A stretch of 64,000 nucleotides of DNA from Myroides oncorhynchi (GCF_020905415.1 NZ_JAJJMP010000001.1:649501-713500), one strand, 5' to 3'; shown: positions 18,732 through 27,465, numbered from the stretch's first letter. Made by a program: numbers and translations. Notes: generated by a model not told the origin, from the sequence alone.

Positions 18732-19427
18732 TTATTCATAATACTCATATGTATACTCTACTTCATAATTAGCATCTATGTCCTCACTAGATATTTTTTG
18801 CCTTACTATATTAGCATACTTATCAAATGTCAAATTAGTTACTTTAATCTTACCATAAGACTCAGTCATAAAACTTGATTTCTCCAACACTTTATACCCC
18901 TTATCATCATACTCATATATATTTTTAGAGATAATATCCACTTGACTTTTGCCTATATACTCTCTTAATACTACTTTATAGGATTGCCTCCCCTTATCAT
19001 CTGTCTTTACTACCTCCTTATGCATCTCTCCTTTTTCTTCTTCATTATCTATAGTTGTCATATACTCATCTCTAGTAAGCCATTTAGTCGTTGTCACATC
19101 ATATAACTTGTGGTCTGCCCCATACGTTTTACTAATTCTAGTACTATCTTGATATGGTGTATATTCCATTCTAGCCAATAAAGAATATTCTCCTGTCTTA
19201 ATTTCATCTAAGAGTACCTCTTCTGATATCTTATATCCTTGCTCATCATACAGAGTGATTTGCTTACTTGCTGCTCCTAATAAAGCAACAAAACTAGTAG
19301 CCACTCTACTCTTCACCTTTCCTTTTACCCCTTCTAATTGTGTATCTGGTACAGGGATAACCACTCCCTGCTCTTTACATCCTGATAGAGAAAGTATCAG
19401 AATAAACAACATTATTGTTTTTCCCAT
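18732..19427 (-). CDS. Lipoprotein with YD-like repeat segments
   Basis: 231-aa lipoprotein, lipobox at Cys17 (SLSGC). The body has repeated YD-type segments such as YDEQGYKISEEV, YDDKGYKVLEKSS and FDKYANIVRQK, which suggest a beta-rich repeat fold. Paralogue and probable operon partner of the following gene. No enzyme motif is visible. Similar style proteins are found at 23327-25202. Confidence 0.75.
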   Translation of the reverse strand: MGKTIMLFILILSLSGCKEQGVVIPVPDTQLEGVKGKVKSRVATSFVALLGAASKQITLYDEQGYKISEEVLLDEIKTGEYSLLARMEYTPYQDSTRISKTYGADHKLYDVTTTKWLTRDEYMTTIDNEEEKGEMHKEVVKTDDKGRQSYKVVLREYIGKSQVDIISKNIYEYDDKGYKVLEKSSFMTESYGKIKVTNLTFDKYANIVRQKISSEDIDANYEVEYTYEYYE

Positions 19428-19608
19428 ATCGAATTTTATGTTAAAGATACACTATTCCTTAATTATCTTATTCTAAAACAATTACGAAAAACGTTATCAT
19501 CTTGACTTTTCTCTACCAAATCCCTTGTCAAAACAAACAGTCCTAACCTAGCTAAAACAAGAGTTTAACAATAATACACACTGCTCACAATAGCCAATAA
19601 TGAAATCT

Positions 19609-19616
19609 TACCTTTG
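19609..19616 (+). promoter_or_regulatory. -7 box of the EamA transporter gene
   Basis: TACCTTTG, a perfect TAnnTTTG, 21 bp before the ATG. No clear -33 TTG at the right distance. Confidence 0.45.
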
Positions 19617-19637
19617 CGCAGATTTTAATTTAAAACA

Positions 19638-20531
19638 ATGAAAAACCTTAAAGGAATTCTATTCGCTTTGATTTCTTCAGGTACATTTGGCTTGGTACCT
19701 TTATTTTCCCTGCCGATGATCTTACCTAATTTGCGACCAGAAGGAATGGTAGCAATTGGTATACCGACCATTCTATTTTACCGATTTTTGTTTTCATCTG
19801 TTACGATGGGTGCAGTGTGTTTATACAAAAAAACGAGCTTAAAAATATCTATTAAAGACCTTGCAGTCGTCTTTTTCTTGGCGCTACTATATGCCGCTAC
19901 AGCTAAGTTTTTAGTTGATGCGTATGAGTATATAGATAGCGGACTAGCTACCACAGTGCACTTTCTATACCCAATATTCGTCAGTATAGTGATGATTATG
20001 TTTTATAAAGAAAAGAAGTCGATGGCGCTTATCATAGCTTCTGTATTATCATTAATAGGAGTTGGAATGATGTGCATACACGGAGAGGCTTCTCCCTCAC
20101 TATTCACAGGATTAATACTATCAGCATTAACGATATTTACCTACGGATTATACATCGTAGGGCTTAATAAAAGTAGAATAGCAGAGATGAACTTCGATTC
20201 ACTGACATTCTACGTTCTACTAATGGGGTGTTTGATCTTCTTATTTTACTGTTTATTCACTTCAGGAATACAGCCTATATTACTAAGAAGTGATTGGATA
20301 AATCTGATATTACTAGGAGTATTCGCTACATTTATTTCTGACTTATGTCTAGTACTAGCAGTGAAGCACGCAGGATCTACAGTAACCTCCATCTTAGGCT
20401 CAATGGAACCAGTAGTAGCTGTATTAGTAGGTACGTTGTTTTTTGCTGAGCATTTTGATTGGATGTCAGCACTAGGTCTAGCATTCGTACTAGGGGCTGT
20501 GACATTAGTTATCATATCAAAAAAGAACTAA
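19638..20531 (+). CDS. EamA/DMT family transporter
   Basis: 297-aa inner-membrane protein with about ten hydrophobic helices arranged as two EamA repeats (about residues 5-140 and 150-295). The second repeat shows the family signature KHAGSTVTSILGSMEPVVAV followed by a final helix pair. Exports small metabolites in characterised relatives; substrate here unknown. It is followed by a strong bidirectional terminator shared with the convergent 118-aa gene. Confidence 0.9.
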   Translation: MKNLKGILFALISSGTFGLVPLFSLPMILPNLRPEGMVAIGIPTILFYRFLFSSVTMGAVCLYKKTSLKISIKDLAVVFFLALLYAATAKFLVDAYEYIDSGLATTVHFLYPIFVSIVMIMFYKEKKSMALIIASVLSLIGVGMMCIHGEASPSLFTGLILSALTIFTYGLYIVGLNKSRIAEMNFDSLTFYVLLMGCLIFLFYCLFTSGIQPILLRSDWINLILLGVFATFISDLCLVLAVKHAGSTVTSILGSMEPVVAVLVGTLFFAEHFDWMSALGLAFVLGAVTLVIISKKN

Positions 20532-20562
20532 AAATATAAAACAGTCATCTGTATAAATATAA

Positions 20563-20601
20563 AAAGCCTGCTAGCAATATCTTACTAGCAGGCTTTTATA
20601 T
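20563..20601. terminator. Bidirectional terminator
   Basis: AAAGCCTGCTAG and CTAGCAGGCTTT form a perfect 12-bp stem with a 10-base loop, between the EamA gene and the convergent 118-aa gene. Edges may be off by a base. Confidence 0.85.
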
Positions 20602-20629
20602 TTTATCTTCTAACTCTAGATCTGTATGA

Positions 20630-20986
20630 TTACTGATCTCCTCGTTCTAAGACATCATCAAGACTCTCTTTGCGAACATCCACTAGCTTCATCTGTGGAT
20701 AGACGAATAGTTGTTGCTTATCATATATCTCTCTGATGATCTCTAGACACTGTGCCTTATCAGCATACATCTGCGCGTTAATAAGTGTAGAAGGATTAAT
20801 CACCTCTACTAAGATGTGATCCTCATCACAGTGAAACTGCATCGTGTGCTTCCCTACCTGAATACCAACTAAGTTATCTACTAAGTTTATAGTCTCATCG
20901 AACAACTCAAGGCATTCTTCTAACGTTAACTCAAGATTCTCCTCTGAGACATGCTCATAATAATCTGTATAAAATACTGTAATCAT
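20630..20986 (-). CDS. Hypothetical protein, 118 aa
   Basis: Acidic soluble protein with no signal peptide, membrane segment or recognised motif. The first half is a Glu-rich helix (LELTLEECLELFDETINLV) followed by a short beta section (TMQFHCDEDHILVEVINPS). Convergent with the EamA gene and sharing its terminator. Codon use and the clean ATG start make it a likely real gene. Confidence 0.6.
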   Translation of the reverse strand: MITVFYTDYYEHVSEENLELTLEECLELFDETINLVDNLVGIQVGKHTMQFHCDEDHILVEVINPSTLINAQMYADKAQCLEIIREIYDKQQLFVYPQMKLVDVRKESLDDVLERGDQ

Positions 20987-21032
20987 AGTCTGTTTTCTTT
21001 ATAAAACTCACTGGTGTAGCGTAGTCATGATC

Positions 21033-21389
21033 TTAACCCAGTAAGGACACAAAGGTATTGTTTTTTTGATTGGCAGAGGGGTTCTTGTTGAGATCAACTA
21101 TTCCATACCTCACAGATATTCCTCTTTTATGTAACTCTTCTTTTTCCTTCCTAGAACAATAGCTCGAGTATAAAAGGAGATTTATTCGACAAACTGCCTC
21201 TCTAGCCCACCATTCTCTACTTATTCTCGAGGAATACTCGAAGGAATACTCGAAGGAATGCAAAACAAAGCACGTATTTACTAGGGTTAAGAGCAGTATA
21301 GTCAAAATAGCGAATAGGACAAATAAACAACAAACAACTAAATACCAATAACTTAATCGTTTTTCTAGTTCAAAAAAATTGACACTCAT
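21033..21389 (-). CDS. Small membrane protein, unknown function
   Basis: 118-aa protein with one strong hydrophobic helix near the N-terminus (YLVVCCLFVLFAILTILLL, about residues 16-34) and a basic, cysteine-containing rest. An in-frame 12-bp tandem duplication (21231-21258) gives SFEYSFEYS. No homology recognised. It may be a real small gene or a decayed one. Confidence 0.45.
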   Translation of the reverse strand: MSVNFFELEKRLSYWYLVVCCLFVLFAILTILLLTLVNTCFVLHSFEYSFEYSSRISREWWAREAVCRINLLLYSSYCSRKEKEELHKRGISVRYGIVDLNKNPSANQKNNTFVSLLG

Positions 21390-21534
21390 TTTTTGTTTAA
21401 AGTATTGAATACCTTTAAAAGCAGGTTATTTCATAAAAAAATGAGATAGAAATGGTTGAAATGCCTTTCAAGAACATTGATTTGGCTTTGAAAAGAAAAA
21501 AAACATTTATCCTTTTTTGACAAATGTTGTGCTC

Positions 21535-21563
21535 TAAAAAATGACAATAGAAAATTGTCATTT
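21535..21563 (-). terminator. Terminator of the zinc-ribbon/membrane-protein pair
   Basis: AAATGACAAT-tttct-ATTGTCATTT on the minus strand with a T-run, right after the stop of the 120-aa gene. Confidence 0.75.
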
Positions 21564-21571
21564 GTACTAAA

Positions 21572-21934
21572 TCAATGTTGAGTTGTCAATAAATACCTTT
21601 GGTTGAGATAGAATATAATTCCTCCTAGACTGTAACAACCGATATCTAGTATATCGGCAGTATATCGAGGGTGGTACATGGGTAAATAATATTCAAAATA
21701 GATAGCATAATACGCCACAACACTTATGATCATAGGAACAGATAATAGATAAGCCTTACCTCTCCACGTGCGAACTACACCTAATATAATAAATAAGGTT
21801 ATAGGAATAGACAGCATATCATTAAGGTAGTTATTGATAATCGAAGGCAATGGTATCCCTAATCGCTGGAGAATGTAGATAAGCATCCCTACTAATGCCA
21901 TCGCTACAAAAGTCCAATGTCTTAACACCCTCAT
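21572..21934 (-). CDS. Small membrane protein
   Basis: 120 aa with about four hydrophobic helices (for example VAMALVGMLIYILQRLGI and ITLFIILGVV). The frame is open further upstream, but the ATG at 21934 overlaps the TGA of the upstream gene as ATGA (21931-21934), which fixes the start as translationally coupled. No family recognised. It probably works with the zinc-ribbon protein encoded just upstream. Confidence 0.65.
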   Translation of the reverse strand: MRVLRHWTFVAMALVGMLIYILQRLGIPLPSIINNYLNDMLSIPITLFIILGVVRTWRGKAYLLSVPMIISVVAYYAIYFEYYLPMYHPRYTADILDIGCYSLGGIIFYLNQRYLLTTQH

Positions 21935-22245
21935 GCTACTATCATTCCGATTAACCACGCTAAGAACATAGCTATCGCCATAACGGCAAACCATACTCCA
22001 TAAATGACTTTAAAAAATAAGCGAACGACTAACCAAGGATGCTTCGTCATCTTTAATAAGAACTTCTCTATCACGTTTGGTTCTTCTGCTAGAACTTTAG
22101 CGATACGTTCTCGCTCAGCAGCTTTGCGTACTTGTTCTCTTTGTCTTACCACATTTAAAGAATGACCGCACGTAGCGCAGATCTCTACATCTACATTAAA
22201 TGTTCCACAACTAGAGCAACGAATATGAACTTGACCTTTAGACAT
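21931..22245 (-). CDS. Zinc-ribbon membrane-anchored protein
   Basis: 104 aa. N-terminal zinc ribbon with Cys10, Cys13, Cys23 and Cys26 (HIRCSSCG, ICATCGH), a charged middle rich in Arg/Glu, and a C-terminal hydrophobic segment (VIYGVWFAVMAIAMFLAWLIG, shown as part of about residues 76-103). No enzyme signature. Overlaps the next gene by 4 bp, so the two form an operon. Confidence 0.7.
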   Translation of the reverse strand: MSKGQVHIRCSSCGTFNVDVEICATCGHSLNVVRQREQVRKAAERERIAKVLAEEPNVIEKFLLKMTKHPWLVVRLFFKVIYGVWFAVMAIAMFLAWLIGMIVA

Positions 22246-22292
22246 GACAGGGTTTTAAGCTTAATCTTCAAAGCTACTGCTTTCTAATACAA

Positions 22293-22333
22293 TAAAAAAA
22301 AGCCTCCACTCCCTAAAAGGGCTTAAAGGCTTC
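22293..22333 (-). terminator. Terminator of the HugZ-like gene
   Basis: On the minus strand a stem starting GAAGCC and closing GGCTT runs into eight Ts, with a smaller AAGCCCTTTTAGGG-type internal stem. Confidence 0.6.
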
Positions 22334-22356
22334 TTCCGTTAATAAAAATATACTTA

Positions 22357-22902
22357 TTATTTTTGCTCTACGTTATGTTGACCATGAGCACCTCTTCTGT
22401 GTTCCATTACTTCAAGGTTTTCATCTACGAAGTATGCACTACCGAATCCGTTTACATATGATCCTTTGATAGGTTTAAAGTTAAACATGATGAAGTCTTC
22501 AAGATTATCTAATATCTCTACTACTTTACCGTGTCTCACTTTTAAATCTGCAATAGCTTGCTCATATAGTGGACTGTCTTTCTCTACTAATTCTGCTTGA
22601 GTATCTAATGTAAGGCGGTGTCTAGCATACAACTGTTTTGAAGCAGCCTCATCTTCTACAAACATAAACGATACTTGTTTGCGATCGCGTAAGTTCTTTG
22701 TGTGTTTTGCCATAAAAGACACTAGTATCTGAAACTCATTCCCTACTCTAGAGTATGGAGCAGTACTTACTAGTGGTGTACCATCTTCACTGATAGTAGC
22801 CATCATCACTGACTTGCATGAATCAACTAACTCTGCAACCTTAGGTGCTTTTGGCTTTACTTTATGTTGGTCAAAATTTGGGTTTATTGTATCTGTACTC
22901 AT
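22357..22902 (-). CDS. HugZ/pyridoxamine 5'-phosphate oxidase-like protein
   Basis: 181-aa protein with the split-barrel FMN-binding fold. Residues about 22-150 match the PPOX family (SVMMATISEDGTPLVSTAPY, then RDRKQVSFMFVEDE) and the wording is close to the HugZ heme-utilisation group, which degrades or binds heme. The C-terminus has GSYVNGFGSAYFVDE and a His/Gly/Gln-rich tail (HRRGAHGQHNVEQ) that could bind metal or heme. No signal peptide. No heme-uptake genes are adjacent in this window, so the role is inferred only from family. Confidence 0.85.
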   Translation of the reverse strand: MSTDTINPNFDQHKVKPKAPKVAELVDSCKSVMMATISEDGTPLVSTAPYSRVGNEFQILVSFMAKHTKNLRDRKQVSFMFVEDEAASKQLYARHRLTLDTQAELVEKDSPLYEQAIADLKVRHGKVVEILDNLEDFIMFNFKPIKGSYVNGFGSAYFVDENLEVMEHRRGAHGQHNVEQK

Positions 22903-22984
22903 CTCTTATATATTTTATGTAGCGAATATAATAAATTATTTAAACTAAATAAAAATAAGAATGTTGTTTAACATGATTATAGAA

Positions 22985-23075
22985 CTTAAATATTGAATAT
23001 TGAGATAGACAACTATTATGAAATAGAATTGCTTAGTGTATTTAGTTAATACATAATGTGAGTTAAAACTATCCC
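22985..23075. repeat. Partial copy of the 150-bp intergenic repeat (C4)
   Basis: The stretch around TATGAAATAGAATTGCTTAG and TTTAGTTAATA matches the 3' half of the copy at 23152-23303, with more mismatches. Presumably a decayed copy. Confidence 0.4.
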
Positions 23076-23151
23076 ACTGTATAATATGTAATAATCACAG
23101 GGAATTAACTTGACTACAACTTTTGTTTTTTGAAATTAATTGTATTTTTAG

Positions 23152-23303
23152 CCCAGAATCAACATTGGGCAGATAAACGAAAAAGAAATATACTAGATAT
23201 TTCTAAATTAGCGATTTAAGCATACAATAGCATAACTATAGAGCAAATAAAATAACTATGAAGTAGAATTGCTGTGTAGTATTTGGCTAATGTTGATTCT
23301 GGG
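23152..23303. repeat. 150-bp intergenic repeat, best copy (C1), with inverted termini
   Basis: 152 bp with near-perfect terminal inverted repeats: CCCAGAATCAACATT at the left and its complement AATGTTGATTCTGGG at the right. The interior has no ORF and shares AGATAAACGAAA, an internal TTAGCGATTT, TATAGAGC.AAT and AAGTAGAATT.TG.GTA.TATTTGGCTAATG with the copy at 48384. This layout (short, non-coding, inverted ends, several copies) is MITE-like. It occupies most of the 424-bp gap before the 294-aa lipoprotein, whose start lies 23 bp beyond it. Confidence 0.7.
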
Positions 23304-23326
23304 TTTAATACCAAGTCAAAACAACA

Positions 23327-24211
23327 ATGAGAAAAATATTTATACTAGCCCCACTATTCTTAATACTAGCGAACTGCGGTACTTCTAATACTGCACGCAA
23401 TGCAAAGAAAATCAAAACTAAAAAGGTAACTGTATTAGACTATGCCATAGAGAAAAGCCATCTCTTAGTGACAGAGACAATATTAGATCCTAAAAAAGTT
23501 AACAGCTCCAAAGAAAATATCACTACTGAAGTAGAAGAGCGCAAATTCTCATTTACTTATAACCAAAAAGGTCAAATAATCAATACTTATTCGTGTAATA
23601 TCCAACAAGATAAAGAGATTAATCCTTCTAATTTAGGAGTAGAACTAAATACTAAAAAGCAGATAATAGCATTATCATTAGATGATGATACAGATAAACT
23701 AAAAGTAGTGTATGACAACAATTTACTACACCAGATTTCACATTATGAACCAGAGTTTAAAGAGTTAGTACTTACTACGTACAGTTATGATAAACAGAAG
23801 CTACCCATCAGAGCACAGTTAGGTAATGCTACTAAACCAAATCAAGTAATAGAGTTGAGTTTTAAATATGATGAGAAGTACAATGTAAAAGTAAGTACTT
23901 ATGCTAATGAAGTAATGACACTGTCTTATGATGATAAAAAATATCTACTAAGTGGGCAGCCATATTATAATAATCCATTCTATTATTTATCAATAGATTG
24001 GTTGACTTTTACACATTACAGCCCTAAGAATAATATCATCAAGGCAGAGGATAATGACTACATTATTACTATTGACTATACATATAATGAAGAGGACATG
24101 CCACTAACTGCTAAGATTACTAAGTCATCCAAGTCAAACGATAAAGATAGTAGAGTGACTGCCGAACAGGAGTTTTACTATAAAGAGATAGAAGTTCCTA
24201 TCACTAAATAA
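23327..24211 (+). CDS. Lipoprotein of unknown function
   Basis: 294-aa lipoprotein, lipobox at Cys17 (FLILANC). The mature part is beta-rich with several YD-type segments (YNQKGQIINTY, YDKQKLPIRAQ, YNEEDMPLTAKITKS) similar to the protein encoded just downstream, so the two are paralogues. No enzyme motif. The start lies 23 bp after the 152-bp repeat, which may therefore carry its promoter. Confidence 0.75.
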   Translation: MRKIFILAPLFLILANCGTSNTARNAKKIKTKKVTVLDYAIEKSHLLVTETILDPKKVNSSKENITTEVEERKFSFTYNQKGQIINTYSCNIQQDKEINPSNLGVELNTKKQIIALSLDDDTDKLKVVYDNNLLHQISHYEPEFKELVLTTYSYDKQKLPIRAQLGNATKPNQVIELSFKYDEKYNVKVSTYANEVMTLSYDDKKYLLSGQPYYNNPFYYLSIDWLTFTHYSPKNNIIKAEDNDYIITIDYTYNEEDMPLTAKITKSSKSNDKDSRVTAEQEFYYKEIEVPITK

Positions 24212-24221
24212 CGTAAAGTAT

Positions 24222-24256
24222 AAAAGGCATCTGCGTATCTGTACACAGATGTCTTT
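24222..24256 (+). terminator. Terminator of the 294-aa lipoprotein gene
   Basis: Stem GCATCTG...ACAGATG followed by TCTTTATATTTT, 11 bp after the stop codon. Confidence 0.55.
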
Positions 24257-24344
24257 ATATTTTATACACAACATATCCTAATTTATCAGTACTTTTACTA
24301 TAGCCAAAGAAAAACTAATCTATTGATATATAATAAAAAGCGCT

Positions 24345-25202
24345 ATGAAAAGAAGGTTGTTACTAATTCCTGTATTACTACTAACAGTAGGAAATGCACT
24401 CGGTCAGATACATAAAAAAATGACTGTTGTAAGTCAAATAATAGAAAAGACTCACGTACCTATTTACGAAACAGTATTAGAAGGTGATATGAATGTAGTA
24501 TCAGGATCGAGTAGTCAAAGCCAAACTTCTATCACCAAATATGATTTCGCTTACAATACTCTAGGTCAATTAACTTCTATCAAATCATATTTAGTAGAAA
24601 ATGGAAATGCCACTGATTCCTTTACAACAACAATGGAATTAAACGAGAACAACAAATTAAACAAAGTGATTTTTGGCGAAAAAAAGATGACTTTAGACTT
24701 AGTATACGAAAAAAACATACTACAAACCACCGAATTTAAAGATCAATATTATGATGAATCAAGAGTAAGTGAGATTACCTATAACAAACTTGATTTACCA
24801 GGAACAATTGAAAAAAAATCTCTCCCTCAATATTCTGATCCCGAAACAACTAACTTTATCTATGACCCTAATAACAATGCTAAACTTGTAAACTTAGACA
24901 ACAACAAGACAACTTATACATACGACAAAAAGAAATACCCTTTTTCTTTCCTTCCTTATGCCTTTAATATTTCTAATGATTTAAGTCCTGATGACCTAAT
25001 GTACACGAACTACATCCAACAGAACAATGTAGTCCAAATAGATACTAGAGAATTAATGACGACAATAGACTATACTTATAACACTAAAGATTTGCCTATA
25101 ACTGCACAAGTCAAAAAATTAGTAAAATTAGATCCTTCCGATCAAGCTAGTACAACTTATGATTATGAATTCGTGTATAAGGAAATTGATATAGTAGAGT
25201 AA
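24345..25202 (+). CDS. Secreted protein, paralogue of the preceding lipoprotein
   Basis: 285-aa protein with a classical signal peptide (LLLTVGNALGQ) but no lipobox cysteine, unlike its upstream paralogue. It shares the motif DYTYN..DLPITAQVKKL and the general YD-segment layout. Function unknown; probably periplasmic. Ends at a strong bidirectional terminator. Confidence 0.75.
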   Translation: MKRRLLLIPVLLLTVGNALGQIHKKMTVVSQIIEKTHVPIYETVLEGDMNVVSGSSSQSQTSITKYDFAYNTLGQLTSIKSYLVENGNATDSFTTTMELNENNKLNKVIFGEKKMTLDLVYEKNILQTTEFKDQYYDESRVSEITYNKLDLPGTIEKKSLPQYSDPETTNFIYDPNNNAKLVNLDNNKTTYTYDKKKYPFSFLPYAFNISNDLSPDDLMYTNYIQQNNVVQIDTRELMTTIDYTYNTKDLPITAQVKKLVKLDPSDQASTTYDYEFVYKEIDIVE

Positions 25203-25237
25203 TAAGAAAGGTTAGCCCATAAGCTAACCTTTCTTAT
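25202..25237. terminator. Bidirectional terminator
   Basis: AATAAGAAAGGTTAGC and GCTAACCTTTCTTATT form a perfect 16-bp stem with a tight loop between convergent genes. It overlaps the stop codons at both ends. Confidence 0.88.
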
Positions 25238-25758
25238 TATAAATCTAACTGATAAATATAGTCATCCATCACATATCCCTGTCCGATATCGAAAGTCTTA
25301 GAGTCGATACACTTCATATTACTGCGAATATAGAAGTCTATGGCACGTTGGTTATTCTTATTTACTGTAAGATATACCGCAGTAGCACCTTCTCGTCTAG
25401 CATACTCTACTACGTGCTCAAACATAAACACACCTAATCCCTTTACTTGCTTATACACATTCGTGTATAGTTTAGAAAGGAACACACGGTTGTCTTCCAT
25501 AAGCTTATAGTTCGTGTAGCCTAATAACTCCTCCCCTTGCATTAACAGTTCCCACTTATACCCTTCTTTTAATTCACCTAAGATACGCTCAGTACCATAC
25601 ATCATCGGTAGCATATAATCTATCTGCTCTTGTCCGATAATATGAAGGTATGTATCCTCCCATATCTTCTCTGCTAAAGGTAGTATTAAGTGTATATTAC
25701 TTTTATCTACAGTCGTAAAAGTCGTTGTTTCTGCTAAGTTATTCATTGTTTTAGTCAT
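25237..25758 (-). CDS. GNAT family N-acetyltransferase
   Basis: 173 aa from the ATG at 25758. The frame is open to 25821, but that Met lies inside the terminator of the upstream peptidase gene and would add a hydrophobic stretch not seen in soluble GNATs; another ATG at 25746 is also possible. Motif A is recognisable in KLYTNVYKQVKGLGVFMFEH and motif B near VNKNNQRAIDFYIRSNMKC. Acceptor substrate unknown. Confidence 0.82.
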   Translation of the reverse strand: MTKTMNNLAETTTFTTVDKSNIHLILPLAEKIWEDTYLHIIGQEQIDYMLPMMYGTERILGELKEGYKWELLMQGEELLGYTNYKLMEDNRVFLSKLYTNVYKQVKGLGVFMFEHVVEYARREGATAVYLTVNKNNQRAIDFYIRSNMKCIDSKTFDIGQGYVMDDYIYQLDL

Positions 25759-25800
25759 TTTATAGAAACACGAAAATACGATAAAACTTAAAACAAGAAT

Positions 25801-25836
25801 AAAAAAAACGAGGATAGTCAAAACTACCCTCGTTTA
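25801..25836 (-). terminator. Terminator of the leucyl aminopeptidase gene
   Basis: ACGAGG...CCTCGT stem with an inner GTAG/CTAT pairing and an eight-T run on the minus strand. It overlaps the longest reading of the next gene's frame, which argues for that gene's shorter start. Confidence 0.75.
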
Positions 25837-25860
25837 TATTATTTTATATCTATAAGACTA

Positions 25861-27252
25861 TTATCCTTTATAGTTAGTCAAGAAGTCAACTAGAGTACGT
25901 ACTCCACTTCCTGTACCACCATTACCTTTATAATCTCTAGGTGCATCCATCCAAGCTGGACCTGCGATATCCATATGTACATAAGGCGCTTTAGCGAAGT
26001 GCTCTAAGAATTTACCTGCTGTGATAGTACCTGCATAACGTCCACCGATATTCTTCATATCAGCCACATTAGATTTTAGCAAATCCTTATAGTCATCCCA
26101 GAAAGGTAACTTAGCAAGACGCTCGTGTACATTATATCCTGAAGCGATGATAGCATCCATCGTTTGCTCAGCATTCCCCATAATACACGCAGCCATATCT
26201 CCAGCTACTACTAATGCAGCACCCGTAAGTGTAGCCGCATCGATGATTACCTCAGGCTCATATTGATTAGCATAAGCAATAGCATCCCCTAAGATCATAC
26301 GCCCTTCAGCATCTGTATTTAATACCTCGATAGTAGTACCATCATACATCGTGATAACATCTCCAGGAGCATACGCATCACCACCAGGGCGGTTATCTGT
26401 AGCAGGGATTAACCCGATCACATGTACATTTACTTCATTTAAAGCAGCAGCATAGATAGTACCAGCCATACAAGCAGCACCTCCCATATCACTCTTCATA
26501 GAGTCCATAGAACCTGCAGTTGGTTTTAAGCTTAATCCTCCTGTATCATATACCACACCTTTACCTACTAATACGATAGGTTTTTTGTTGATAGGGTTAG
26601 CAGGTTTGTACTCAATAATAGTGAAAGTTGCTTGCTCGATAGAACCTTTGTTCACGGCGATTAACCCACCCATCTTCAATTCGTTTATCTCTTTGCGTCC
26701 TAATACTTTTACAGAGAAGTTAGCCTCTTTACCTAATAACTCTATCTCTTTAGATAACTGTGTAGCAGTTAAGAAACTTACTGGCTCGTTTACCATAGTA
26801 CGCGCCCAGTAGACAGCTTTTACTGTATTATTTAAATCACTGATTTGCTTCGCTGTGAAGTCACCTTTTACCTCAACATTTGATAAAGTGAACTTCATAT
26901 CTTCCGCCTCTTTGAAATACTTTAAGAATTGGTAGTTAGACAACATTAATCCTTCTACTAAAGCTAATGTAGAAGCACCGTTACCTACGATAGTCAAGTT
27001 ATCAGCCTTTTTGTCTAATTGTTTGCGGATATTGTTACCTGCTAAACGCATTTTCTCCAAAGTCGCGTTCTCTTTCACAAAGAAGAAATACTGACTCCCT
27101 ATTTTAGCGAAATCCTCTTCTTTCTTTCCTTCTTCAAATGCTTTTACGAAGTCATTTAGAAGTGCAGGAACCTCAACAGTTCCTTTATTGTCATTACTCA
27201 AAACGAAAACTACATTTCCGTTTACCTTAATGTTATTTACTAATTGTATCAT
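25861..27252 (-). CDS. pepA: Leucyl aminopeptidase (M17 family)
   Basis: 463-aa cytosolic two-metal aminopeptidase that removes N-terminal residues. The C-terminal catalytic domain carries GKGVVYDTGGLSLKPTAGSM, MKSDMGGAACMAG and the signature NTDAEGRMILGDA, which contain the metal ligands and catalytic Lys/Arg. The N-terminal domain (about residues 1-165) is divergent and shorter than in E. coli PepA. A -7 box lies upstream and a terminator downstream, so it is transcribed alone. Confidence 0.93.
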   Translation of the reverse strand: MIQLVNNIKVNGNVVFVLSNDNKGTVEVPALLNDFVKAFEEGKKEEDFAKIGSQYFFFVKENATLEKMRLAGNNIRKQLDKKADNLTIVGNGASTLALVEGLMLSNYQFLKYFKEAEDMKFTLSNVEVKGDFTAKQISDLNNTVKAVYWARTMVNEPVSFLTATQLSKEIELLGKEANFSVKVLGRKEINELKMGGLIAVNKGSIEQATFTIIEYKPANPINKKPIVLVGKGVVYDTGGLSLKPTAGSMDSMKSDMGGAACMAGTIYAAALNEVNVHVIGLIPATDNRPGGDAYAPGDVITMYDGTTIEVLNTDAEGRMILGDAIAYANQYEPEVIIDAATLTGAALVVAGDMAACIMGNAEQTMDAIIASGYNVHERLAKLPFWDDYKDLLKSNVADMKNIGGRYAGTITAGKFLEHFAKAPYVHMDIAGPAWMDAPRDYKGNGGTGSGVRTLVDFLTNYKG

Positions 27253-27273
27253 CTTTGTCGATTTATGTTATGG

Positions 27274-27281
27274 CAAATATA
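27274..27281 (-). promoter_or_regulatory. -7 box of the leucyl aminopeptidase gene
   Basis: TATATTTG on the minus strand, a perfect TAnnTTTG, 21 bp before the ATG. -33 TTG is not at the canonical distance. Confidence 0.45.
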
Positions 27282-27402
27282 ACATTTTTAGACTCAACTA
27301 AAAAAGAGCTACTCTTAAATGTCTGTCAATATATCTAAAGTATCTCAAAAGGATATATTTACTGTAATTAGACTATTATTTATCGAAAAACAATAAATAT
27401 TA

Positions 27403-27433
27403 TTTGTTTATTAAAAATTATCAGCTACTTTTG
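27403..27433 (+). promoter_or_regulatory. Promoter of the DUF2975 operon
   Basis: TTTG (27403-27406), 19 bp, then TACTTTTG (27426-27433): the full Bacteroidota consensus. Transcription should begin near 27440, so the 24-codon ORF at 27466 and the DUF2975 genes are on one transcript. Confidence 0.7.
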
Positions 27434-27465
27434 GAGAACTATTTAACCAACTAACATTATGTACT

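Noticed and set aside
20246-20515. Long minus-strand ORF inside the EamA gene
   Set aside because: It is antisense to a conserved membrane protein and its translation is rich in Ser/Asn without any motif.
25759-25821. Longer N-terminus for the GNAT gene with a hydrophobic segment
   Set aside because: That start lies in the terminator of the upstream gene, and the extra segment is not expected in a soluble GNAT.
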